The notes: a model not told the origin generated them from the sequence alone. DNA of 64,000 bases from an uncultured Raoultella sp. (GCA_900759445.1 CAAEVH010000037.1:62001-126000); one strand, 5' to 3'; counted from the first letter of the stretch, positions 1 to 10,949 are shown. Numbers and translations are program-made.

Positions 1-1
1 G

Positions 2-88
2 GAGTTTAATCCGCGGTTTGACATTGACAGTCAGGGGGCCCGTGCGGCGGCCCGACTGGCATGGCAAATCGCCCATTGGTGGCGCTGA
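2..88 (+). CDS. hutG: HutG formimidoylglutamase, C-terminal fragment (5' end outside window)
   Basis: Only the last 28 codons and a TGA stop are present; the frame is open to the window edge. The residues EFNPRFDID followed by an Ala/Arg-rich helix match the conserved C-terminus of the arginase/ureohydrolase-family formimidoylglutamase, which makes glutamate and formamide in the last step of histidine degradation. Position directly upstream of hutC on the same strand fits the Klebsiella hutI-hutG-hutC operon. The family call rests on this short tail plus context. Confidence 0.8.
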   Translation, partial: EFNPRFDIDSQGARAAARLAWQIAHWWR

Positions 89-144
89 CGATTCAGTATA
101 TTCTGACCGTTTCGCCGCCCATTGCGTATAAGGAAAGACAGGCT

Positions 145-870
145 ATGTTTTCACAGCAACCTCGAACCGCGCCTGCCCCGTTTTATGAAAAGGTGAAGCA
201 GGCGATCAGCGAAAAGATTCAGCGCGGCGTCTGGCGTCCCCACGACCGCATTCCTTCCGAGGCGGAACTGGTAGCCCAGTTTGGTTTCAGTCGCATGACC
301 ATCAATCGGGCACTGCGTGAACTCACGGATGAAGGTTTACTGGTACGTTTGCAGGGCGTCGGTACCTTTGTGGCGGAGCCGAAAGGGCAGTCGGCGCTGT
401 TCGAAGTGCGTAGCATCGCCGACGAGATTATCTCCCGTCGCCATCAGCACCGCTGCGAGGTGCTGCTGCTGGAAGAGACCGAAGCCGATCTTATTCAGTC
501 GGCGGCGCTGAATGTCGCTGAAGGGACGCGGATTTTTCACTCTCTGATGGTGCATTTTGAAAACGACATTCCGGTACAGATCGAAGACCGCTGCGTCAAT
601 GCGGCGGTGGTGCCGGCGTATTTAGATCAGGACTATACCGTCACCACGCCGCATGATTATCTGTCGCTGATTGCGCCGTTAACCGAAGGCGAGCATATCG
701 TCGAAGCGGTACAGGCCAGCGCCAAAGAGTGCGAGCTGCTGCATATCCATGCCCACGATCCTTGCCTGCTGATCCGGCGCCGTACCTGGTCTACCACGCA
801 TATTGTTTCCCACGCCCGTCTTCTGTTCCCGGGTAGCCGCTACCGGCTGCAGGGCCACTTCACTTCCTGA
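145..870 (+). CDS. hutC: HutC, GntR-family repressor of histidine utilisation
   Basis: A 241-residue regulator with an N-terminal GntR winged helix (about residues 10-75; motif IPSEAELVAQFGFSRMTINR) and a C-terminal UTRA ligand domain (about 90-235). In this family urocanate is the inducer that releases the repressor from hut operators. The ATG at 145 is preferred because it lies just after AGGAAAGACAGG and gives the usual HutC length. A longer reading from position 61 would overlap the end of hutG and adds residues unlike the family. It is the last gene of hutIGC and sits directly before the hutU promoter it should control. Confidence 0.93.
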   Translation: MFSQQPRTAPAPFYEKVKQAISEKIQRGVWRPHDRIPSEAELVAQFGFSRMTINRALRELTDEGLLVRLQGVGTFVAEPKGQSALFEVRSIADEIISRRHQHRCEVLLLEETEADLIQSAALNVAEGTRIFHSLMVHFENDIPVQIEDRCVNAAVVPAYLDQDYTVTTPHDYLSLIAPLTEGEHIVEAVQASAKECELLHIHAHDPCLLIRRRTWSTTHIVSHARLLFPGSRYRLQGHFTS

Positions 871-891
871 CGATCGCTTGCGTCGGCAAAA

Positions 892-974
892 GCGTGATTG
901 CTGACGCAATATAACAAAATTGTATCATTTCTGTTAAATCCTGGCTTGCGTAGAGTTGTATAGACAAGTATATG
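892..974 (+). promoter_or_regulatory. hutU promoter region: CRP-like site, NAC site, HutC operator candidate
   Basis: The 143-bp gap between hutC and hutU holds three signals in order. At 892-907 a weak CRP-like dyad (GCGTGA-N4-TGACGC). At 911-925 an exact ATA-N9-TAT, the NAC consensus. At about 949-974 a dyad around TTGTATAGACAAG, resembling HutC operators, overlapping the likely core promoter. The spacing fits the known Klebsiella hutU architecture, in which NAC or CRP activates from upstream and HutC blocks at the promoter. Sites were seen by eye and binding is inferred. Confidence 0.7.
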
Positions 975-1013
975 TATCTACGTAAACAACGTTAATTGTC
1001 AGGAGAAACCCCG

Positions 1014-2699
1014 ATGTCGCAAAGCAAATATCGCCAGCAAGACGTACGTGCACCGCGAGGCACGACGTTGAATGCCAAGAGCTGGTTGACCGAAGCCCCG
1101 CTGCGTATGTTAATGAATAACCTCGATCCCGATGTTGCCGAGAACCCACATGAGCTGGTGGTCTACGGCGGGATTGGACGCGCGGCGCGTAACTGGGAAT
1201 GCTATGACGCTATCGTGAAGGCGCTGAAAAACCTGGAAAGCGACGAGACGCTGCTGGTGCAGTCCGGTAAACCGGTCGGCGTATTTAAAACCCACGAAAA
1301 TTCACCGCGCGTACTGATTGCCAACTCCAACCTGGTCCCGCACTGGGCGACCTGGGAACATTTCAACGAGCTGGACGCAAAAGGTCTGGCGATGTACGGC
1401 CAGATGACCGCGGGCAGCTGGATCTATATCGGTAGCCAGGGCATCGTGCAGGGGACCTACGAAACGTTCGTCGAAGCCGGACGTCAGCACTATCAGGGCA
1501 GCCTGAAGGGGCGCTGGGTGTTAACCGCCGGTCTGGGCGGTATGGGCGGCGCACAGCCGCTGGCGGCGACGCTGGCAGGTGCCTGCTCGCTGAACATCGA
1601 ATGTCAGCAGAGCCGGATCGATTTTCGTCTGCGTACCCGCTACGTTGACGAGCAGGCCACCTCGCTGGACGACGCGCTGGCGCGGATCAAGAAATACACT
1701 GCGGAAGGCCGGGCTATCTCTATCGCTCTGTGCGGCAATGCCGCCGATATCGTGCCGGAGATGGTGAAACGCGGCGTGCGCCCGGATATGGTCACCGACC
1801 AGACCAGCGCCCACGATCCGCTGCATGGCTATCTGCCGAAAGGCTGGACCTGGGAAGAGTACCAGGCGAAAGCCGAATCTGACCCGCAGGGGACGATTCT
1901 GGCGGCCAAGCGTTCGATGGCCGACCATGTTCAGGCGATGCTGGCCTTCAACGAAATGGGCGTACCGACCTTCGACTACGGCAACAATATCCGCCAGATG
2001 GCGCAGGAGATGGGCGTCGACAACGCATTCGACTTCCCGGGCTTTGTCCCGGCCTATATTCGTCCGCTGTTCTGCCGCGGCATCGGTCCGTTCCGCTGGG
2101 TGGCCCTCTCCGGCGATCCGCAGGATATCTACAAAACCGACGCCAAAGTGAAAGAGATCATCAAAGATGATAAGCACCTGCACCACTGGCTGGATATGGC
2201 GCGTGAGCGCATTAGCTTCCAGGGGCTGCCGGCGCGTATTTGCTGGGTAGGGCTGGAGTGGCGCCAGAAGCTGGGGCTGGCCTTTAACGAAATGGTCCGC
2301 AGCGGTGAAGTGTCTGCGCCGATCGTCATTGGTCGTGACCACCTTGATTCTGGCTCGGTCGCCAGCCCGAATCGCGAAACGGAATCCATGCGTGACGGCT
2401 CCGATGCGGTGTCCGACTGGCCGCTGCTGAACGCCTTGCTGAATACCGCCAGCGGCGCGACCTGGGTGTCGCTGCATCACGGCGGCGGCGTCGGGATGGG
2501 CTTCTCGCAGCACTCCGGGATGGTTATCGTCTGTGACGGTACCGACGAAGCGGCCGCGCGTATAGCCCGCGTGCTGCATAACGATCCGGCGACCGGGGTG
2601 ATGCGTCACGCCGATGCGGGTTACGACATCGCGATTGAGTGCGCGGCGGAACAAGGACTGAATCTTCCTATGGTGGCAGCAACGCAGGGGCAACGCTGA
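1014..2699 (+). CDS. hutU: Urocanate hydratase (urocanase)
   Basis: This 561-residue cytosolic enzyme converts urocanate to imidazolone propionate, step two of histidine degradation, using tightly bound NAD+ as an electrophile. A glycine-rich [10 protein letters not shown] segment lies near residues 172-181. Cys410, in ARICW, sits at the position of the active-site cysteine of Pseudomonas urocanase. [11 protein letters not shown] lies near the C-terminus. The ATG at 1014 is chosen over an in-frame ATG at 996 because CAGGAGAAACCCCG gives a good ribosome site and the family length. hutH starts one base after the stop, indicating translational coupling. Confidence 0.97.
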   Translation: MSQSKYRQQDVRAPRGTTLNAKSWLTEAPLRMLMNNLDPDVAENPHELVVYGGIGRAARNWECYDAIVKALKNLESDETLLVQSGKPVGVFKTHENSPRVLIANSNLVPHWATWEHFNELDAKGLAMYGQMTAGSWIYIGSQGIVQGTYETFVEAGRQHYQGSLKGRWVLTAGLGGMGGAQPLAATLAGACSLNIECQQSRIDFRLRTRYVDEQATSLDDALARIKKYTAEGRAISIALCGNAADIVPEMVKRGVRPDMVTDQTSAHDPLHGYLPKGWTWEEYQAKAESDPQGTILAAKRSMADHVQAMLAFNEMGVPTFDYGNNIRQMAQEMGVDNAFDFPGFVPAYIRPLFCRGIGPFRWVALSGDPQDIYKTDAKVKEIIKDDKHLHHWLDMARERISFQGLPARICWVGLEWRQKLGLAFNEMVRSGEVSAPIVIGRDHLDSGSVASPNRETESMRDGSDAVSDWPLLNALLNTASGATWVSLHHGGGVGMGFSQHSGMVIVCDGTDEAAARIARVLHNDPATGVMRHADAGYDIAIECAAEQGLNLPMVAATQGQR

Positions 2700-2700
2700 G

Positions 2701-4233
2701 ATGAAAAACTTAACTCTGATTCCAGGTCAGCTGAGTCTGGCGCAGCTACGCGAGGTGTTCCAACAGCCGCTGACCATCACTCTCGACGAGCAGGCTTTTG
2801 CCGCCATTAACGAGAGCGTCGCCTGCGTTAACGCCATTCTGGCCGAAGGACGCACCGCCTACGGCATTAACACCGGTTTTGGCCTGCTGGCGTCAACGCG
2901 CATCTCTACGGACGATCTGGAAAACCTGCAGCGTTCTCTGGTGCTGTCTCATGCGGCGGGTATTGGTGAGCCGCTGGATGATGCCATGGCGCGTCTGATC
3001 ATGGTGCTGAAGATTAACAGCCTTTCCCGCGGCTTCTCCGGGATTCGTCTGAGCGTCATTCAGGCGCTGATTCAACTGGTGAATAAAGGCGTCACGCCGT
3101 GGATCCCGGCCAAAGGTTCCGTCGGCGCATCCGGTGATCTGGCGCCGCTGGCGCACATGTCCCTGACGTTGCTGGGTGAGGGCAAAGCCCGCGTTGACGG
3201 CGAATGGATGCCGGCGCTGCAGGCGTTGAAAAAAGTCGGCCTCGAGCCGATTACCCTGGCGGCGAAAGAGGGGCTGGCGCTGCTGAACGGCACTCAGGCA
3301 TCGACGGCGTTTGCGCTGCGCGGCCTGTTTGACGCGGAAGATCTGTTTGCTTCCGCGGTGGTATGCGGCGCGCTTACCACTGAAGCCGCGCTGGGATCGC
3401 GTCGTCCGTTTGATTCGCGTATTCACGAAGCGCGCGGCCAGCGCGGGCAGATTGACGCTGCGGCGCTGTACCGTCATGTGCTGACCGACAGCAGCGAGAT
3501 TTCGCAGTCGCATCACAACTGTAGCAAAGTGCAGGACCCGTACTCTCTGCGCTGTCAGCCGCAGGTGATGGGCGCCTGTCTGACCCAGATTCGCCAGGCC
3601 GCTGAGGTCCTGCTGATTGAGGCCAATGCGGTGTCGGATAACCCGCTGGTCTTCGCCGCCGAGAACGAGGTGATTTCCGGCGGTAACTTCCACGCCGAAC
3701 CGGTGGCGATGGCGGCGGATAATATTGCGCTGGCGATTGCCGAAATCGGTTCGCTGTCCGAACGTCGTATTGCGCTGATGATGGACAGTCATATGTCGCA
3801 GCTGCCGCCTTTCCTCGTGAAAAACGGCGGCGTCAACTCCGGCTTTATGATTGCGCAGGTGACCGCGGCGGCGTTAGCCAGCGAGAACAAAGCGCTGGCG
3901 CACCCGCACAGCGTTGACAGCCTGCCGACGTCGGCAAACCAGGAAGATCACGTTTCAATGGCGCCGGCTGCCGGTCGTCGTCTGTGGGCGATGGCGGAAA
4001 ACACCCGCGGCGTACTGGCCGTGGAGTGGTTGGCCGCCGTCCAGGGGCTGGATATGCGCGAAGGGCTGGCCAGCAGTCCGCTGCTGGAAGAGGCTCGTCA
4101 TCTGCTGCGCGAGCGGGTTTCGCATTACACCCAGGATCGCTTCTTTGCCCCGGATATCGATAACGCTATTGAGCTTCTGGCAGCGCGCCATCTGACGCGA
4201 CTGCTCCCTGCCGTCTTGCCTGGTCAGATCTGA
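2701..4233 (+). CDS. hutH: Histidine ammonia-lyase (histidase)
   Basis: A 510-residue enzyme that deaminates L-histidine to trans-urocanate and ammonia, the first step of the pathway. The Ala143-Ser144-Gly145 triplet in [12 protein letters not shown] self-cyclises to the MIO electrophile in this family, and the typical NLAPL-like and FSGIRL neighbours are present. Length is normal and there is no frame break. It follows hutU by one base, so both come from the hutU promoter and share nitrogen/carbon control through NAC or CRP and HutC. Confidence 0.97.
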   Translation: MKNLTLIPGQLSLAQLREVFQQPLTITLDEQAFAAINESVACVNAILAEGRTAYGINTGFGLLASTRISTDDLENLQRSLVLSHAAGIGEPLDDAMARLIMVLKINSLSRGFSGIRLSVIQALIQLVNKGVTPWIPAKGSVGASGDLAPLAHMSLTLLGEGKARVDGEWMPALQALKKVGLEPITLAAKEGLALLNGTQASTAFALRGLFDAEDLFASAVVCGALTTEAALGSRRPFDSRIHEARGQRGQIDAAALYRHVLTDSSEISQSHHNCSKVQDPYSLRCQPQVMGACLTQIRQAAEVLLIEANAVSDNPLVFAAENEVISGGNFHAEPVAMAADNIALAIAEIGSLSERRIALMMDSHMSQLPPFLVKNGGVNSGFMIAQVTAAALASENKALAHPHSVDSLPTSANQEDHVSMAPAAGRRLWAMAENTRGVLAVEWLAAVQGLDMREGLASSPLLEEARHLLRERVSHYTQDRFFAPDIDNAIELLAARHLTRLLPAVLPGQI

Positions 4234-4258
4234 CCCTCGTTGTTTTCTGTACCCGTGT

Positions 4259-4279
4259 CGGGGGGATAACCTCCCCCCG
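4259..4279. repeat. GC hairpin between hutH and the permease gene
   Basis: A 7-bp perfect stem, six G/C pairs plus an outer C-G pair, encloses a 7-base loop (ATAACCT). No T-run follows on the + strand, so it is not a standard intrinsic terminator. It could act as an attenuator or mRNA 3'-end stabiliser between hutUH and the permease. Confidence 0.5.
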
Positions 4280-4332
4280 GCCGTCCTACACGCATATTTG
4301 TCGTCATACAAAAATTATCAGGACACTTGCAT

Positions 4333-5739
4333 ATGCAACAACAACCACAATCGCCACAAAAGCCCCACCTGCTACGCGGGCTGAATGCCCGACATATTCG
4401 CTTCATCGCGCTCGGTTCCGCCATCGGTACCGGGCTGTTTTATGGTTCTGCCGCCGCCATTAAGGCCGCGGGACCGGCGGTTCTGCTGGCCTATCTGATC
4501 GGCGGCGCGGCGGTATTTATCGTCATGCGCGCGCTGGGCGAAATGGCGGTACGCAACCCGGTGTCCGGCTCCTTCGGCAGCTATGCCCGCCAGTATCTCG
4601 GGCCGCTGGCCGGGTTTATCACCGGCTGGACCTACACCTTTGAGATGGTGATTGTCGCCCTGGCGGATGTCACCGCGTTTGGTATCTATATGGGGCTCTG
4701 GTACCCCGATGTACCGCGCTGGATTTGGGTACTGAGTATTATCTTCTTCATCGGCGCGATGAACCTGTGCCACGTGCGCATTTTCGGCGAAATGGAGTTC
4801 TGGCTGTCGCTGATTAAAGTGGTGGCGATTATTGCGATGATCGTCGCCGGCGGCAGCATTATTTTCTTCGGCTTTGGTCATGCCTTCCCGGCGACGGGGC
4901 TGGAAAACCTGTGGAGCCACGGCGGATTCGCGCCGAACGGCTGGCAGGGAATTATTGCGTCGCTGGGTATTGTGATGTTTGCCTTTGGCGGGGTCGAAAT
5001 TATCGGCGTTACCGCAGCGGAAGCGCAGAATCCGAAGAAAGTGATTCCGCAGGCGATTAATACCATCCCGCTGCGCATCGTGCTGTTCTATGTCTGCACG
5101 CTGGCGATCCTGATGGCCATTTTCCCGTGGAACAGTTTTGGCGAGCAGGGCAGTCCGTTCGTCCTTATTTTTAGCGGTCTGGGGATTCCGGCGGCGGCGA
5201 CAATCCTCAATATTATCGTGATCAGCGCCAGTATTTCGGCCATCAATAGCGATATTTTTGGCGCCGGTCGCATGATGTACGGCATGGCAAAAGAGGGGAT
5301 GGCGCCTAAAAGCTTCCAGAGCATTGCCAGCAACGGCGTGCCGTGGATGACGGTCGTGGTGATGGGCGTGGCGCTGCTGGTGGCGGTGGTGCTGAACTAT
5401 CTGATGCCGGAACAGGTCTTTGTGCTGATTGCCTCCCTGGCGGCATTTGCCACGGTGTGGGTCTGGCTGATGATCCTGCTGGCCCATTTCGCCATGCGTC
5501 GCGGTTTGTCGGCGGAAGAGCGTCGCCAGATTGCGTTCCCGGTGCCGTTCTGGCCGGTTGCGCCGCTGTTGACCCTGCTGTTTATGGGACTGGTGATTGC
5601 GGTGCTCGGGATGGTAGAAGAGACGCGAATTGCGCTGATTGCCGGTCTGGTCTGGCTCGGGCTGCTGACGATTATCTGGTATGCGAAAGTCAAAAAAACC
5701 GTGCGGATGCCGGTGGCTGAGCAGTCATCTTCGAGCTGA
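4333..5739 (+). CDS. APC-family amino-acid permease (HutT/ProY-like, probable histidine importer)
   Basis: A 468-residue inner-membrane protein with about 12 hydrophobic helices. It starts with the APC motif [21 protein letters not shown] after a short basic cytoplasmic tail and is closely similar to E. coli ProY (proline-specific permease). Its place 99 bp after hutH on the same strand suggests histidine uptake for the hut pathway, as for HutT. The substrate is inferred from context, and proline or another amino acid is possible. The ATG at 4333 follows CAGGACACTTGCAT; an in-frame ATG at 4327 would add two residues. Confidence 0.85.
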   Translation: MQQQPQSPQKPHLLRGLNARHIRFIALGSAIGTGLFYGSAAAIKAAGPAVLLAYLIGGAAVFIVMRALGEMAVRNPVSGSFGSYARQYLGPLAGFITGWTYTFEMVIVALADVTAFGIYMGLWYPDVPRWIWVLSIIFFIGAMNLCHVRIFGEMEFWLSLIKVVAIIAMIVAGGSIIFFGFGHAFPATGLENLWSHGGFAPNGWQGIIASLGIVMFAFGGVEIIGVTAAEAQNPKKVIPQAINTIPLRIVLFYVCTLAILMAIFPWNSFGEQGSPFVLIFSGLGIPAAATILNIIVISASISAINSDIFGAGRMMYGMAKEGMAPKSFQSIASNGVPWMTVVVMGVALLVAVVLNYLMPEQVFVLIASLAAFATVWVWLMILLAHFAMRRGLSAEERRQIAFPVPFWPVAPLLTLLFMGLVIAVLGMVEETRIALIAGLVWLGLLTIIWYAKVKKTVRMPVAEQSSSS

Positions 5740-5745
5740 ATGAAT

Positions 5746-6073
5746 CCCCGGTGGCGCTGCGCTTACCGGGGCTACAAAGGTGCTGTCGGGTCGCCTGGGT
5801 AAGACGTAAGCCGCGACCCGGGATGTTCCCCGGTGGCGCTGCGCTTACCGGGGCTACAGAGGTGCTGTCGGGTCGCCTGGGTAAGGCGTAAGCCGCCACC
5901 CGGGATGTTCCCCGGTGGCGCTGCGCTTACCGGGGCTACAGGGGGGTTGTCAGGTCGCCCGGGTAAGACGTAAGTCGCCACCCGGGATGCTCCCCGGTGG
6001 CGCTGCGCTTACCGGGGCTACAAAGGTGTTGTCAGGTCGCCCGGGCAAGGCGTAAGCCGCGACCCGGAGAGGG
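5746..6073. repeat. Four tandem 82-bp REP/BIME units
   Basis: Each unit begins with CCCCGGTGGCGCTGCGCTTA at 5746, 5828, 5910 and 5992, an exact 82-bp period. Each combines a REP hairpin (CCCCGG...CCGGGG) with a second, inverted REP-like arm (GGTCGCC...CCCGGGATG). Units differ by a few substitutions only. The cluster lies between the convergent permease and ybhB genes. Such arrays are known to block 3' exonucleases and bind gyrase or IHF in enterobacteria. Reading frames through the array are artefacts of the repeat. Confidence 0.95.
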
Positions 6074-6088
6074 ACTGACGAGAGAAAG

Positions 6089-6565
6089 TCAGATAAACAG
6101 GGCGGTGATGGATGCGCTGCCCAACGAATGAAAATGGACGTTAAAGCCTACCATCGCACCGCTTGCCCCTTCATCGACCTCGATCTTCTCGACATCCAGC
6201 GCATGCACCGTAAAGATGTAGCGATGGCTTTCCCCTTTTGGCGGCGCCGCGCCGCCGTAGCCGGGCAGGCCGAAATCGGTGCGGGTCTGGACTGCGCTGG
6301 CCGGCAGCGGGGCCAGACCGGACCCGGCTCCCTGCGGCAGTTCGCGCGTTTCCGCCGGCAGATTGGCGACCAGCCAGTGCCACCAGCCGGAGCCGGTGGG
6401 CGCGTCGGGATCGTAACAGGTCACCACAAAGCTTTTAGTCCCCTCGGGCACCTCGTCCCATGCCAGATGCGGCGAGATATTGTCGCCATCGTAGCCCATG
6501 CCGTTAAATACATGGCGGTGGGGCAATTTCCCGCCATCCTGCAGATCGTGACTGATTACGTTCAT
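6089..6565 (-). CDS. ybhB: YbhB, Raf-kinase-inhibitor-like (PEBP) protein
   Basis: A 158-residue cytosolic protein of the phosphatidylethanolamine-binding-protein family. The signatures CYDPDAPTGSGWWHW and PKGESHRYIFTVHAL form the anion-binding pocket. The start was set at MNVISHDL, which gives the same length as E. coli YbhB; the longer frame to 6604 has no relatedness upstream. The biochemical role in bacteria is unsettled. It is convergent with the repeat array and lies beside bioA as in E. coli. Confidence 0.95.
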   Translation of the reverse strand: MNVISHDLQDGGKLPHRHVFNGMGYDGDNISPHLAWDEVPEGTKSFVVTCYDPDAPTGSGWWHWLVANLPAETRELPQGAGSGLAPLPASAVQTRTDFGLPGYGGAAPPKGESHRYIFTVHALDVEKIEVDEGASGAMVGFNVHFHSLGSASITALFI

Positions 6566-6640
6566 GCCGTCTCGTCTCCTCTGGGATAATCGACTGATTA
6601 ACAAAGAAGTATAGTCCTGTTGACGATCGGTTTCCGCTGC

Positions 6641-7930
6641 TTATTGGCGAAAAAATGTTTCGTTCAGCACCGCCGCGTTAACCGCCTGGGTCAGGCGCGT
6701 CAGCTGCTGCGGGGTAATCACATACGGTGGCATCAGGTAAATCAGGCGGCCGAACGGGCGAATCCATACGCCTTGTTCGACGAAGAAGCGCTGCAGCGCG
6801 GCCATATTGACCGGGCGGCAAGTTTCCACCACGCCGATGGCGCCCAGCACGCGGACATCGGCGACCAGCGGGGATTCCCGTGCCGGAGCCAGCTCCACAT
6901 TAAGCTGCGCTTCAATCGCGGCGACCTGGCCTTGCCATTCGCCGCTTTCCAGCAGCCGCAGGCTTTCTGTCGCCACCGCGCAGGCCAGCGGGTTGCCCAT
7001 AAAGGTCGGACCGTGCATAAAGCAGCCGGCTTCGCCGTTGCTGATGGTCTCTGCCACCGGCCGGGTGGTGAGGGTGGCCGACAGCGTCATGGTTCCGCCG
7101 GTCAGCGCTTTACCGAGACACAAAATATCCGGGGCGATATCCGCGTGTTCGCAGGCAAACAGCTTGCCGGTCCGGCCAAATCCGGTGGCAATCTCATCGG
7201 CAATCAGCAGAATGCCTTCCCGGTCGCACATCTTGCGGATGCGCTTCAGCCATTCAGGATGATACATCCTCATGCCGCCGGCGCCCTGCACGACGGGCTC
7301 GAGAATGACCGCTGCGATCTCATCGCGATGGGCCGCCATCAGGCGGGCAAACGGCACCATATCCCGTTCATCCCACTCGCCGCCAAAGCGGCTTTGCGGC
7401 GCCGGGGCGAACAGATTATCCGGCAAATAGCCTTGCCACAGGCTGTGCATGGAGTTATCCGGATCGCAGACCGACATCGCGCCAAAGGTATCGCCGTGGT
7501 AGCCATTGCGGAAGGTGAGAAAACGCCGCCGCGGTTCGCCTTTTGCCTGCCAGTACTGCAGGGCCATCTTCATGGCCACTTCCACCGCGACCGAACCGGA
7601 GTCGGCGAGGAATACGCACTCCAGCGACGCCGGGGTCATCGCCACCAGCTGGCGGCACAACGCCACCGCCGAAGGGTGGGTGATACCGCCAAACATCACG
7701 TGCGACATCTGGCCAATCTGCGCTTTCATCGCGGCGTTCAGGCGAGGGTGATTGTAACCGTGGATTGCCGCCCACCATGAAGACATCCCGTCAATCAACT
7801 GCTCGCCGCTGGCGAGGGACAGCTCGCAGCCGTGGGCGGCAACCACCGGATAGACCGGCAGAGGGGAGGTCATGGAGGTGTAGGGGTGCCAAATGTGGCG
7901 CCGATCGAAGGCGAGATCGTCCGTTGTCAT
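6641..7930 (-). CDS. bioA: Adenosylmethionine-8-amino-7-oxononanoate aminotransferase
   Basis: A 429-residue PLP-dependent class-III aminotransferase that uses SAM as the amino donor to turn KAPA into DAPA in biotin synthesis. The Schiff-base lysine is Lys274 in [19 protein letters not shown] is the PLP-binding region. Start MTTDDLAF gives exactly the E. coli length; upstream in-frame codons run into the bio operator. Transcribed divergently from bioBFCD and repressed with it by BirA. Confidence 0.98.
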   Translation of the reverse strand: MTTDDLAFDRRHIWHPYTSMTSPLPVYPVVAAHGCELSLASGEQLIDGMSSWWAAIHGYNHPRLNAAMKAQIGQMSHVMFGGITHPSAVALCRQLVAMTPASLECVFLADSGSVAVEVAMKMALQYWQAKGEPRRRFLTFRNGYHGDTFGAMSVCDPDNSMHSLWQGYLPDNLFAPAPQSRFGGEWDERDMVPFARLMAAHRDEIAAVILEPVVQGAGGMRMYHPEWLKRIRKMCDREGILLIADEIATGFGRTGKLFACEHADIAPDILCLGKALTGGTMTLSATLTTRPVAETISNGEAGCFMHGPTFMGNPLACAVATESLRLLESGEWQGQVAAIEAQLNVELAPARESPLVADVRVLGAIGVVETCRPVNMAALQRFFVEQGVWIRPFGRLIYLMPPYVITPQQLTRLTQAVNAAVLNETFFRQ

Positions 7931-7937
7931 AAGTGAC

Positions 7938-7971
7938 TTGTAAACCATTTTGAAAACATTTAGGTTTACGA
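7938..7971. promoter_or_regulatory. BirA operator of the divergent biotin promoters
   Basis: Half-site TTGTAAACC (7938-7946), a 16-base spacer and GGTTTACGA (7963-7971) match the E. coli bio operator, with one mismatch in the right arm (G for A). Biotinoyl-AMP-bound BirA dimers bind here and silence both bioA and bioBFCD. The site begins 8 bp before the bioA start codon and overlaps the face-to-face promoters. Confidence 0.93.
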
Positions 7972-8015
7972 GTATAAACCGAACCGACAATTAACAAAAC
8001 CCTTTGGAGAGGCCA

Positions 8016-9056
8016 ATGGCTCACCACGCACGCTGGACAATGTCGCAAGTTACTGAGTTGTTTAATAAACCATTGTTAGATCTGCTGTTTGAAGCGCAGC
8101 AGACCCACCGCCAGCACTTTGATCCGCGCCAGGTCCAGGTCAGCACGCTGCTGTCGATTAAAACCGGCGCCTGCCCGGAAGACTGTAAATACTGCCCGCA
8201 AAGCGCGCGCTATAAAACCGGTCTGGAATCGGAGCGCCTGATGGAAGTGGAACAGGTGCTGGAGTCCGCGCGGCAGGCAAAAAATGCCGGATCAACGCGC
8301 TTCTGCATGGGGGCCGCCTGGAAGAACCCCAACGATCGCGATATGCCGTATCTGGAGCAAATGGTCAAAGGCGTCAAAGCGTTGGGGCTCGAATCCTGCA
8401 TGACGCTCGGCACCTTGACCGACAGCCAGGCGCAGCGTCTCGCGGGAGCCGGGCTGGACTACTACAACCATAACCTGGACACCTCGCCGGAATTCTACGG
8501 CAATATCATCACCACCCGCACCTACCAGGAGCGGCTGGATACCCTCGACAAAGTGCGTGACGCCGGGATTAAGGTCTGTTCCGGCGGGATAGTCGGCTTA
8601 GGCGAAACCGAGAAAGATCGCGCCGGCCTGCTGCTACAGCTGGCTAACCTGCCGACGCCGCCGGAGAGCGTGCCTATCAACATGCTGGTCAAAGTGAAAG
8701 GCACGCCGCTGGCCGATAACGACGATGTCGATGCTTTCGATTTTATCCGCACCATTGCCGTGGCGCGCATCATGATGCCGACCTCGTACGTGCGTCTTTC
8801 CGCCGGCCGCGAGCAGATGAACGAACAGACCCAGGCGATGTGCTTTATGGCCGGGGCGAACTCGATTTTCTACGGCTGCAAGCTGCTGACCACGCCGAAC
8901 CCGGAAGAGGACAAAGACCTGCAGCTGTTCCGCAAGCTGGGCCTTAACCCGCAGCAGACGGCGGTGCTGGAAGGGGATAACGAACAGCAGCAGCGTCTGG
9001 AACAGGCGCTGCTCAACCCGGATACCGAGGAATATTACAACGCGGCGGCGCTATGA
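8016..9056 (+). CDS. bioB: Biotin synthase
   Basis: A 346-residue radical-SAM enzyme that inserts sulfur into dethiobiotin. Cys53, Cys57 and Cys60 ([10 protein letters not shown]) hold the SAM-binding [4Fe-4S] cluster; CMGAAW and YNHNLDTS carry further cluster and substrate ligands. The ATG at 8016 follows TTGGAGAGGCCA and matches the E. coli length. First gene of bioBFCD; its TGA overlaps the bioF ATG. Confidence 0.98.
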   Translation: MAHHARWTMSQVTELFNKPLLDLLFEAQQTHRQHFDPRQVQVSTLLSIKTGACPEDCKYCPQSARYKTGLESERLMEVEQVLESARQAKNAGSTRFCMGAAWKNPNDRDMPYLEQMVKGVKALGLESCMTLGTLTDSQAQRLAGAGLDYYNHNLDTSPEFYGNIITTRTYQERLDTLDKVRDAGIKVCSGGIVGLGETEKDRAGLLLQLANLPTPPESVPINMLVKVKGTPLADNDDVDAFDFIRTIAVARIMMPTSYVRLSAGREQMNEQTQAMCFMAGANSIFYGCKLLTTPNPEEDKDLQLFRKLGLNPQQTAVLEGDNEQQQRLEQALLNPDTEEYYNAAAL

Positions 9057-10210
9057 GCTGGTCGCAACGCATCGACCAGGCGCTGAACGAGCGGCGGGAG
9101 GCGGATGCATTCCGCCGCCGTCAGCCGGTGGCGCAGGGGGCCGGGCGTTGGCTTATCCGTGAAGATCGGCGCTGGCTGAATTTCTCCAGCAATGATTATC
9201 TCGGGCTGAGCCAGCATCCGCGGATTATCGCCGCCTGGCAGCAGGGGGCGGCGCGTTATGGCGTGGGCTCCGGCGGCTCCGGTCACGTCAGCGGTTACAG
9301 CGAGGCGCATCGTGAACTGGAAGAGAGCCTGGCGGACTGGTTGGGGTATCCGCGCGCGCTGCTGTTTATTTCCGGGTTCGCTGCCAACCAGGCGCTGATT
9401 GCCGCGCTGCTCGCCGGGGACGATCGCATCGTCGCGGATCGCCTGAGCCACGCTTCGCTGCTCGAGGCGGCCAGCCTGAGTCCGGCGCAGCTCAGACGCT
9501 TTGCGCACAATGACGTGCAGCAGTTGGACGCCCTGCTGGGCAAACCGCTGGTGGGTCAGCAACTGGTGGTGACGGAAGGGGTCTTCAGCATGGATGGCGA
9601 CAGCGCCCCGCTCGGCGCCATCTCCCGAACCACCCGGGCTGCCGGCGGCTGGCTGCTGGTGGACGATGCGCACGGCATTGGCGTGGTGGGCGAAGAGGGG
9701 CGCGGCAGCTGCTACGCGCAGCATGTCCGTCCTGAACTGCTGGTGGTGACCTTTGGTAAAGCCTTTGGCGTCAGCGGCGCGGCAGTCCTGTGCGACGAGG
9801 CGCTGGCGGACTATCTGCTGCAGTTTGCCCGCCATCTGATTTACAGCACCGCCATGCCGCCGGCCCAGGCGGTAGCGCTGAGCGCCGCACTGGCGGTGAT
9901 CCGCAGCGACGACGGCCAGCAGCGGCGGGAAAAACTGGCCAGCCGCGTGGCGCAATTTCGCGCCGGTATGGCCGGTTTTCCGGGGGAACTGAGCGCCTCG
10001 ACCAGCGCGATTCAGCCGCTGATCGTTGGCGACAATACGCGGGCGTTGCAGCTGGCGGCGCGCCTGCGTGAGCAGGGCTGCTGGGCAACGGCCATTCGTC
10101 CGCCGACGGTGCCGGCAGGCAGCGCGCGGCTGCGCCTGACGCTGACCGCAGCCCATGAGTCGACTGATATTACCCGTCTGCTGGAGGTGCTGCATGGCGG
10201 CGGTGAATAA
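9053..10210 (+). CDS. bioF: 8-amino-7-oxononanoate (KAPA) synthase
   Basis: A 385-residue PLP-dependent alpha-oxoamine synthase condensing pimeloyl-ACP with alanine. Lys236 in VTFGKAFG is the PLP lysine; DDAHGIGV is the cofactor Asp/His motif. The start overlaps the bioB stop by 4 bases (ATGA) and the 3' end overlaps bioC by 17 bases, typical of the tightly coupled bio operon. Confidence 0.98.
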   Translation: MSWSQRIDQALNERREADAFRRRQPVAQGAGRWLIREDRRWLNFSSNDYLGLSQHPRIIAAWQQGAARYGVGSGGSGHVSGYSEAHRELEESLADWLGYPRALLFISGFAANQALIAALLAGDDRIVADRLSHASLLEAASLSPAQLRRFAHNDVQQLDALLGKPLVGQQLVVTEGVFSMDGDSAPLGAISRTTRAAGGWLLVDDAHGIGVVGEEGRGSCYAQHVRPELLVVTFGKAFGVSGAAVLCDEALADYLLQFARHLIYSTAMPPAQAVALSAALAVIRSDDGQQRREKLASRVAQFRAGMAGFPGELSASTSAIQPLIVGDNTRALQLAARLREQGCWATAIRPPTVPAGSARLRLTLTAAHESTDITRLLEVLHGGGE

Positions 10211-10949
10211 ACGGGCGGTGGCTGCGGCCTTTGGCCGGGCGGCCAGCCACTATTCGCAACACGATGCGCTGCAGCGTTACAGCGCCGAACTGCTGCTGCG
10301 TCAGCTCCATGGTCGCGCCTTTTCAGCGGTGCTCGACGCCGGCTGCGGACCTGGCAGCATGAGTCGCTACTGGCGTGAGGCCGGCAGTCATGTGACGGCG
10401 CTCGATCTCTCGGTTGAGATGCTGGCGCAGGCCCAGCGCGACGAGTGCGCGCATCGTTATCTTGCTGGGGATATTGAGTCGCTGCCGCTGGCCGATGCCT
10501 GCGTCGATCTGGCGTGGAGCAATCTGGCGGTGCAGTGGTGCGAGAGTCTGGCCGGCGCGCTCGACGAGCTGTGCCGGGTGGTGCGCCCCGGCGGTCGGGT
10601 GGCGTTCAGCACCTTGCTGGCCGATTCGCTTCCCGAGCTGAATCAGGCCTGGTGCACCATCGACAGACATCCCCATGCCAACCGTTTTCTCAGCGAACAG
10701 GCGGTGCGCGAGGCGCTGGCCGGGCGGCGAGCCGTTGGCGAGGTTCACGCCGTCAGCCTGCCCTTTGCCGATGCCCTGAGCGCGATGCGTTCGCTCAAAG
10801 GGATTGGGGCAACACACTTGCATCAGGGGCGCAGCGCGGCGCCGTTGAGCCGGGGAAAACTGCGTCAGCTGCAGCTGGCCTGGCCAAAACAGCAGGGCCA
10901 GTGCCCGCTGACGTACCATCTTTTTACAGGAGTCATTGCACGTGACTAA
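10194..10949 (+). CDS. bioC: Malonyl-ACP O-methyltransferase
   Basis: A 251-residue class-I SAM methyltransferase that methylates malonyl-ACP so that fatty-acid synthesis can build the pimelate chain of biotin. The SAM motif [12 protein letters not shown] is near residues 45-56. The ATG at 10194 gives the E. coli length; it lies inside the end of bioF. Its stop overlaps the bioD start by 8 bases. Confidence 0.97.
   Translation: MAAVNKRAVAAAFGRAASHYSQHDALQRYSAELLLRQLHGRAFSAVLDAGCGPGSMSRYWREAGSHVTALDLSVEMLAQAQRDECAHRYLAGDIESLPLADACVDLAWSNLAVQWCESLAGALDELCRVVRPGGRVAFSTLLADSLPELNQAWCTIDRHPHANRFLSEQAVREALAGRRAVGEVHAVSLPFADALSAMRSLKGIGATHLHQGRSAAPLSRGKLRQLQLAWPKQQGQCPLTYHLFTGVIARD

Noticed and set aside
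1521..2693. 390-codon open frame on the minus strand opposite hutU
   Set aside because: It is a shadow of the GC-rich hutU codons: composition is Arg/His-rich, no family is recognisable and the real gene on the other strand is complete.
4372..5487. 371-codon minus-strand frame opposite the hut permease
   Set aside because: His/Arg/Gln-rich complement of hydrophobic codons; typical antisense artefact of a membrane protein gene.
5690..5981. Minus-strand frames of about 69 codons across the REP array
   Set aside because: They are repeats of the same 82-bp unit read as protein and have no ribosome sites.
6620..7780. Long plus-strand open frame opposite bioA
   Set aside because: bioA is fully conserved on the minus strand; the antisense frame lacks a ribosome site and known motifs.
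9035..10195. 386-codon minus-strand frame opposite bioF
   Set aside because: It mirrors bioF codon structure and has no homology-like features.
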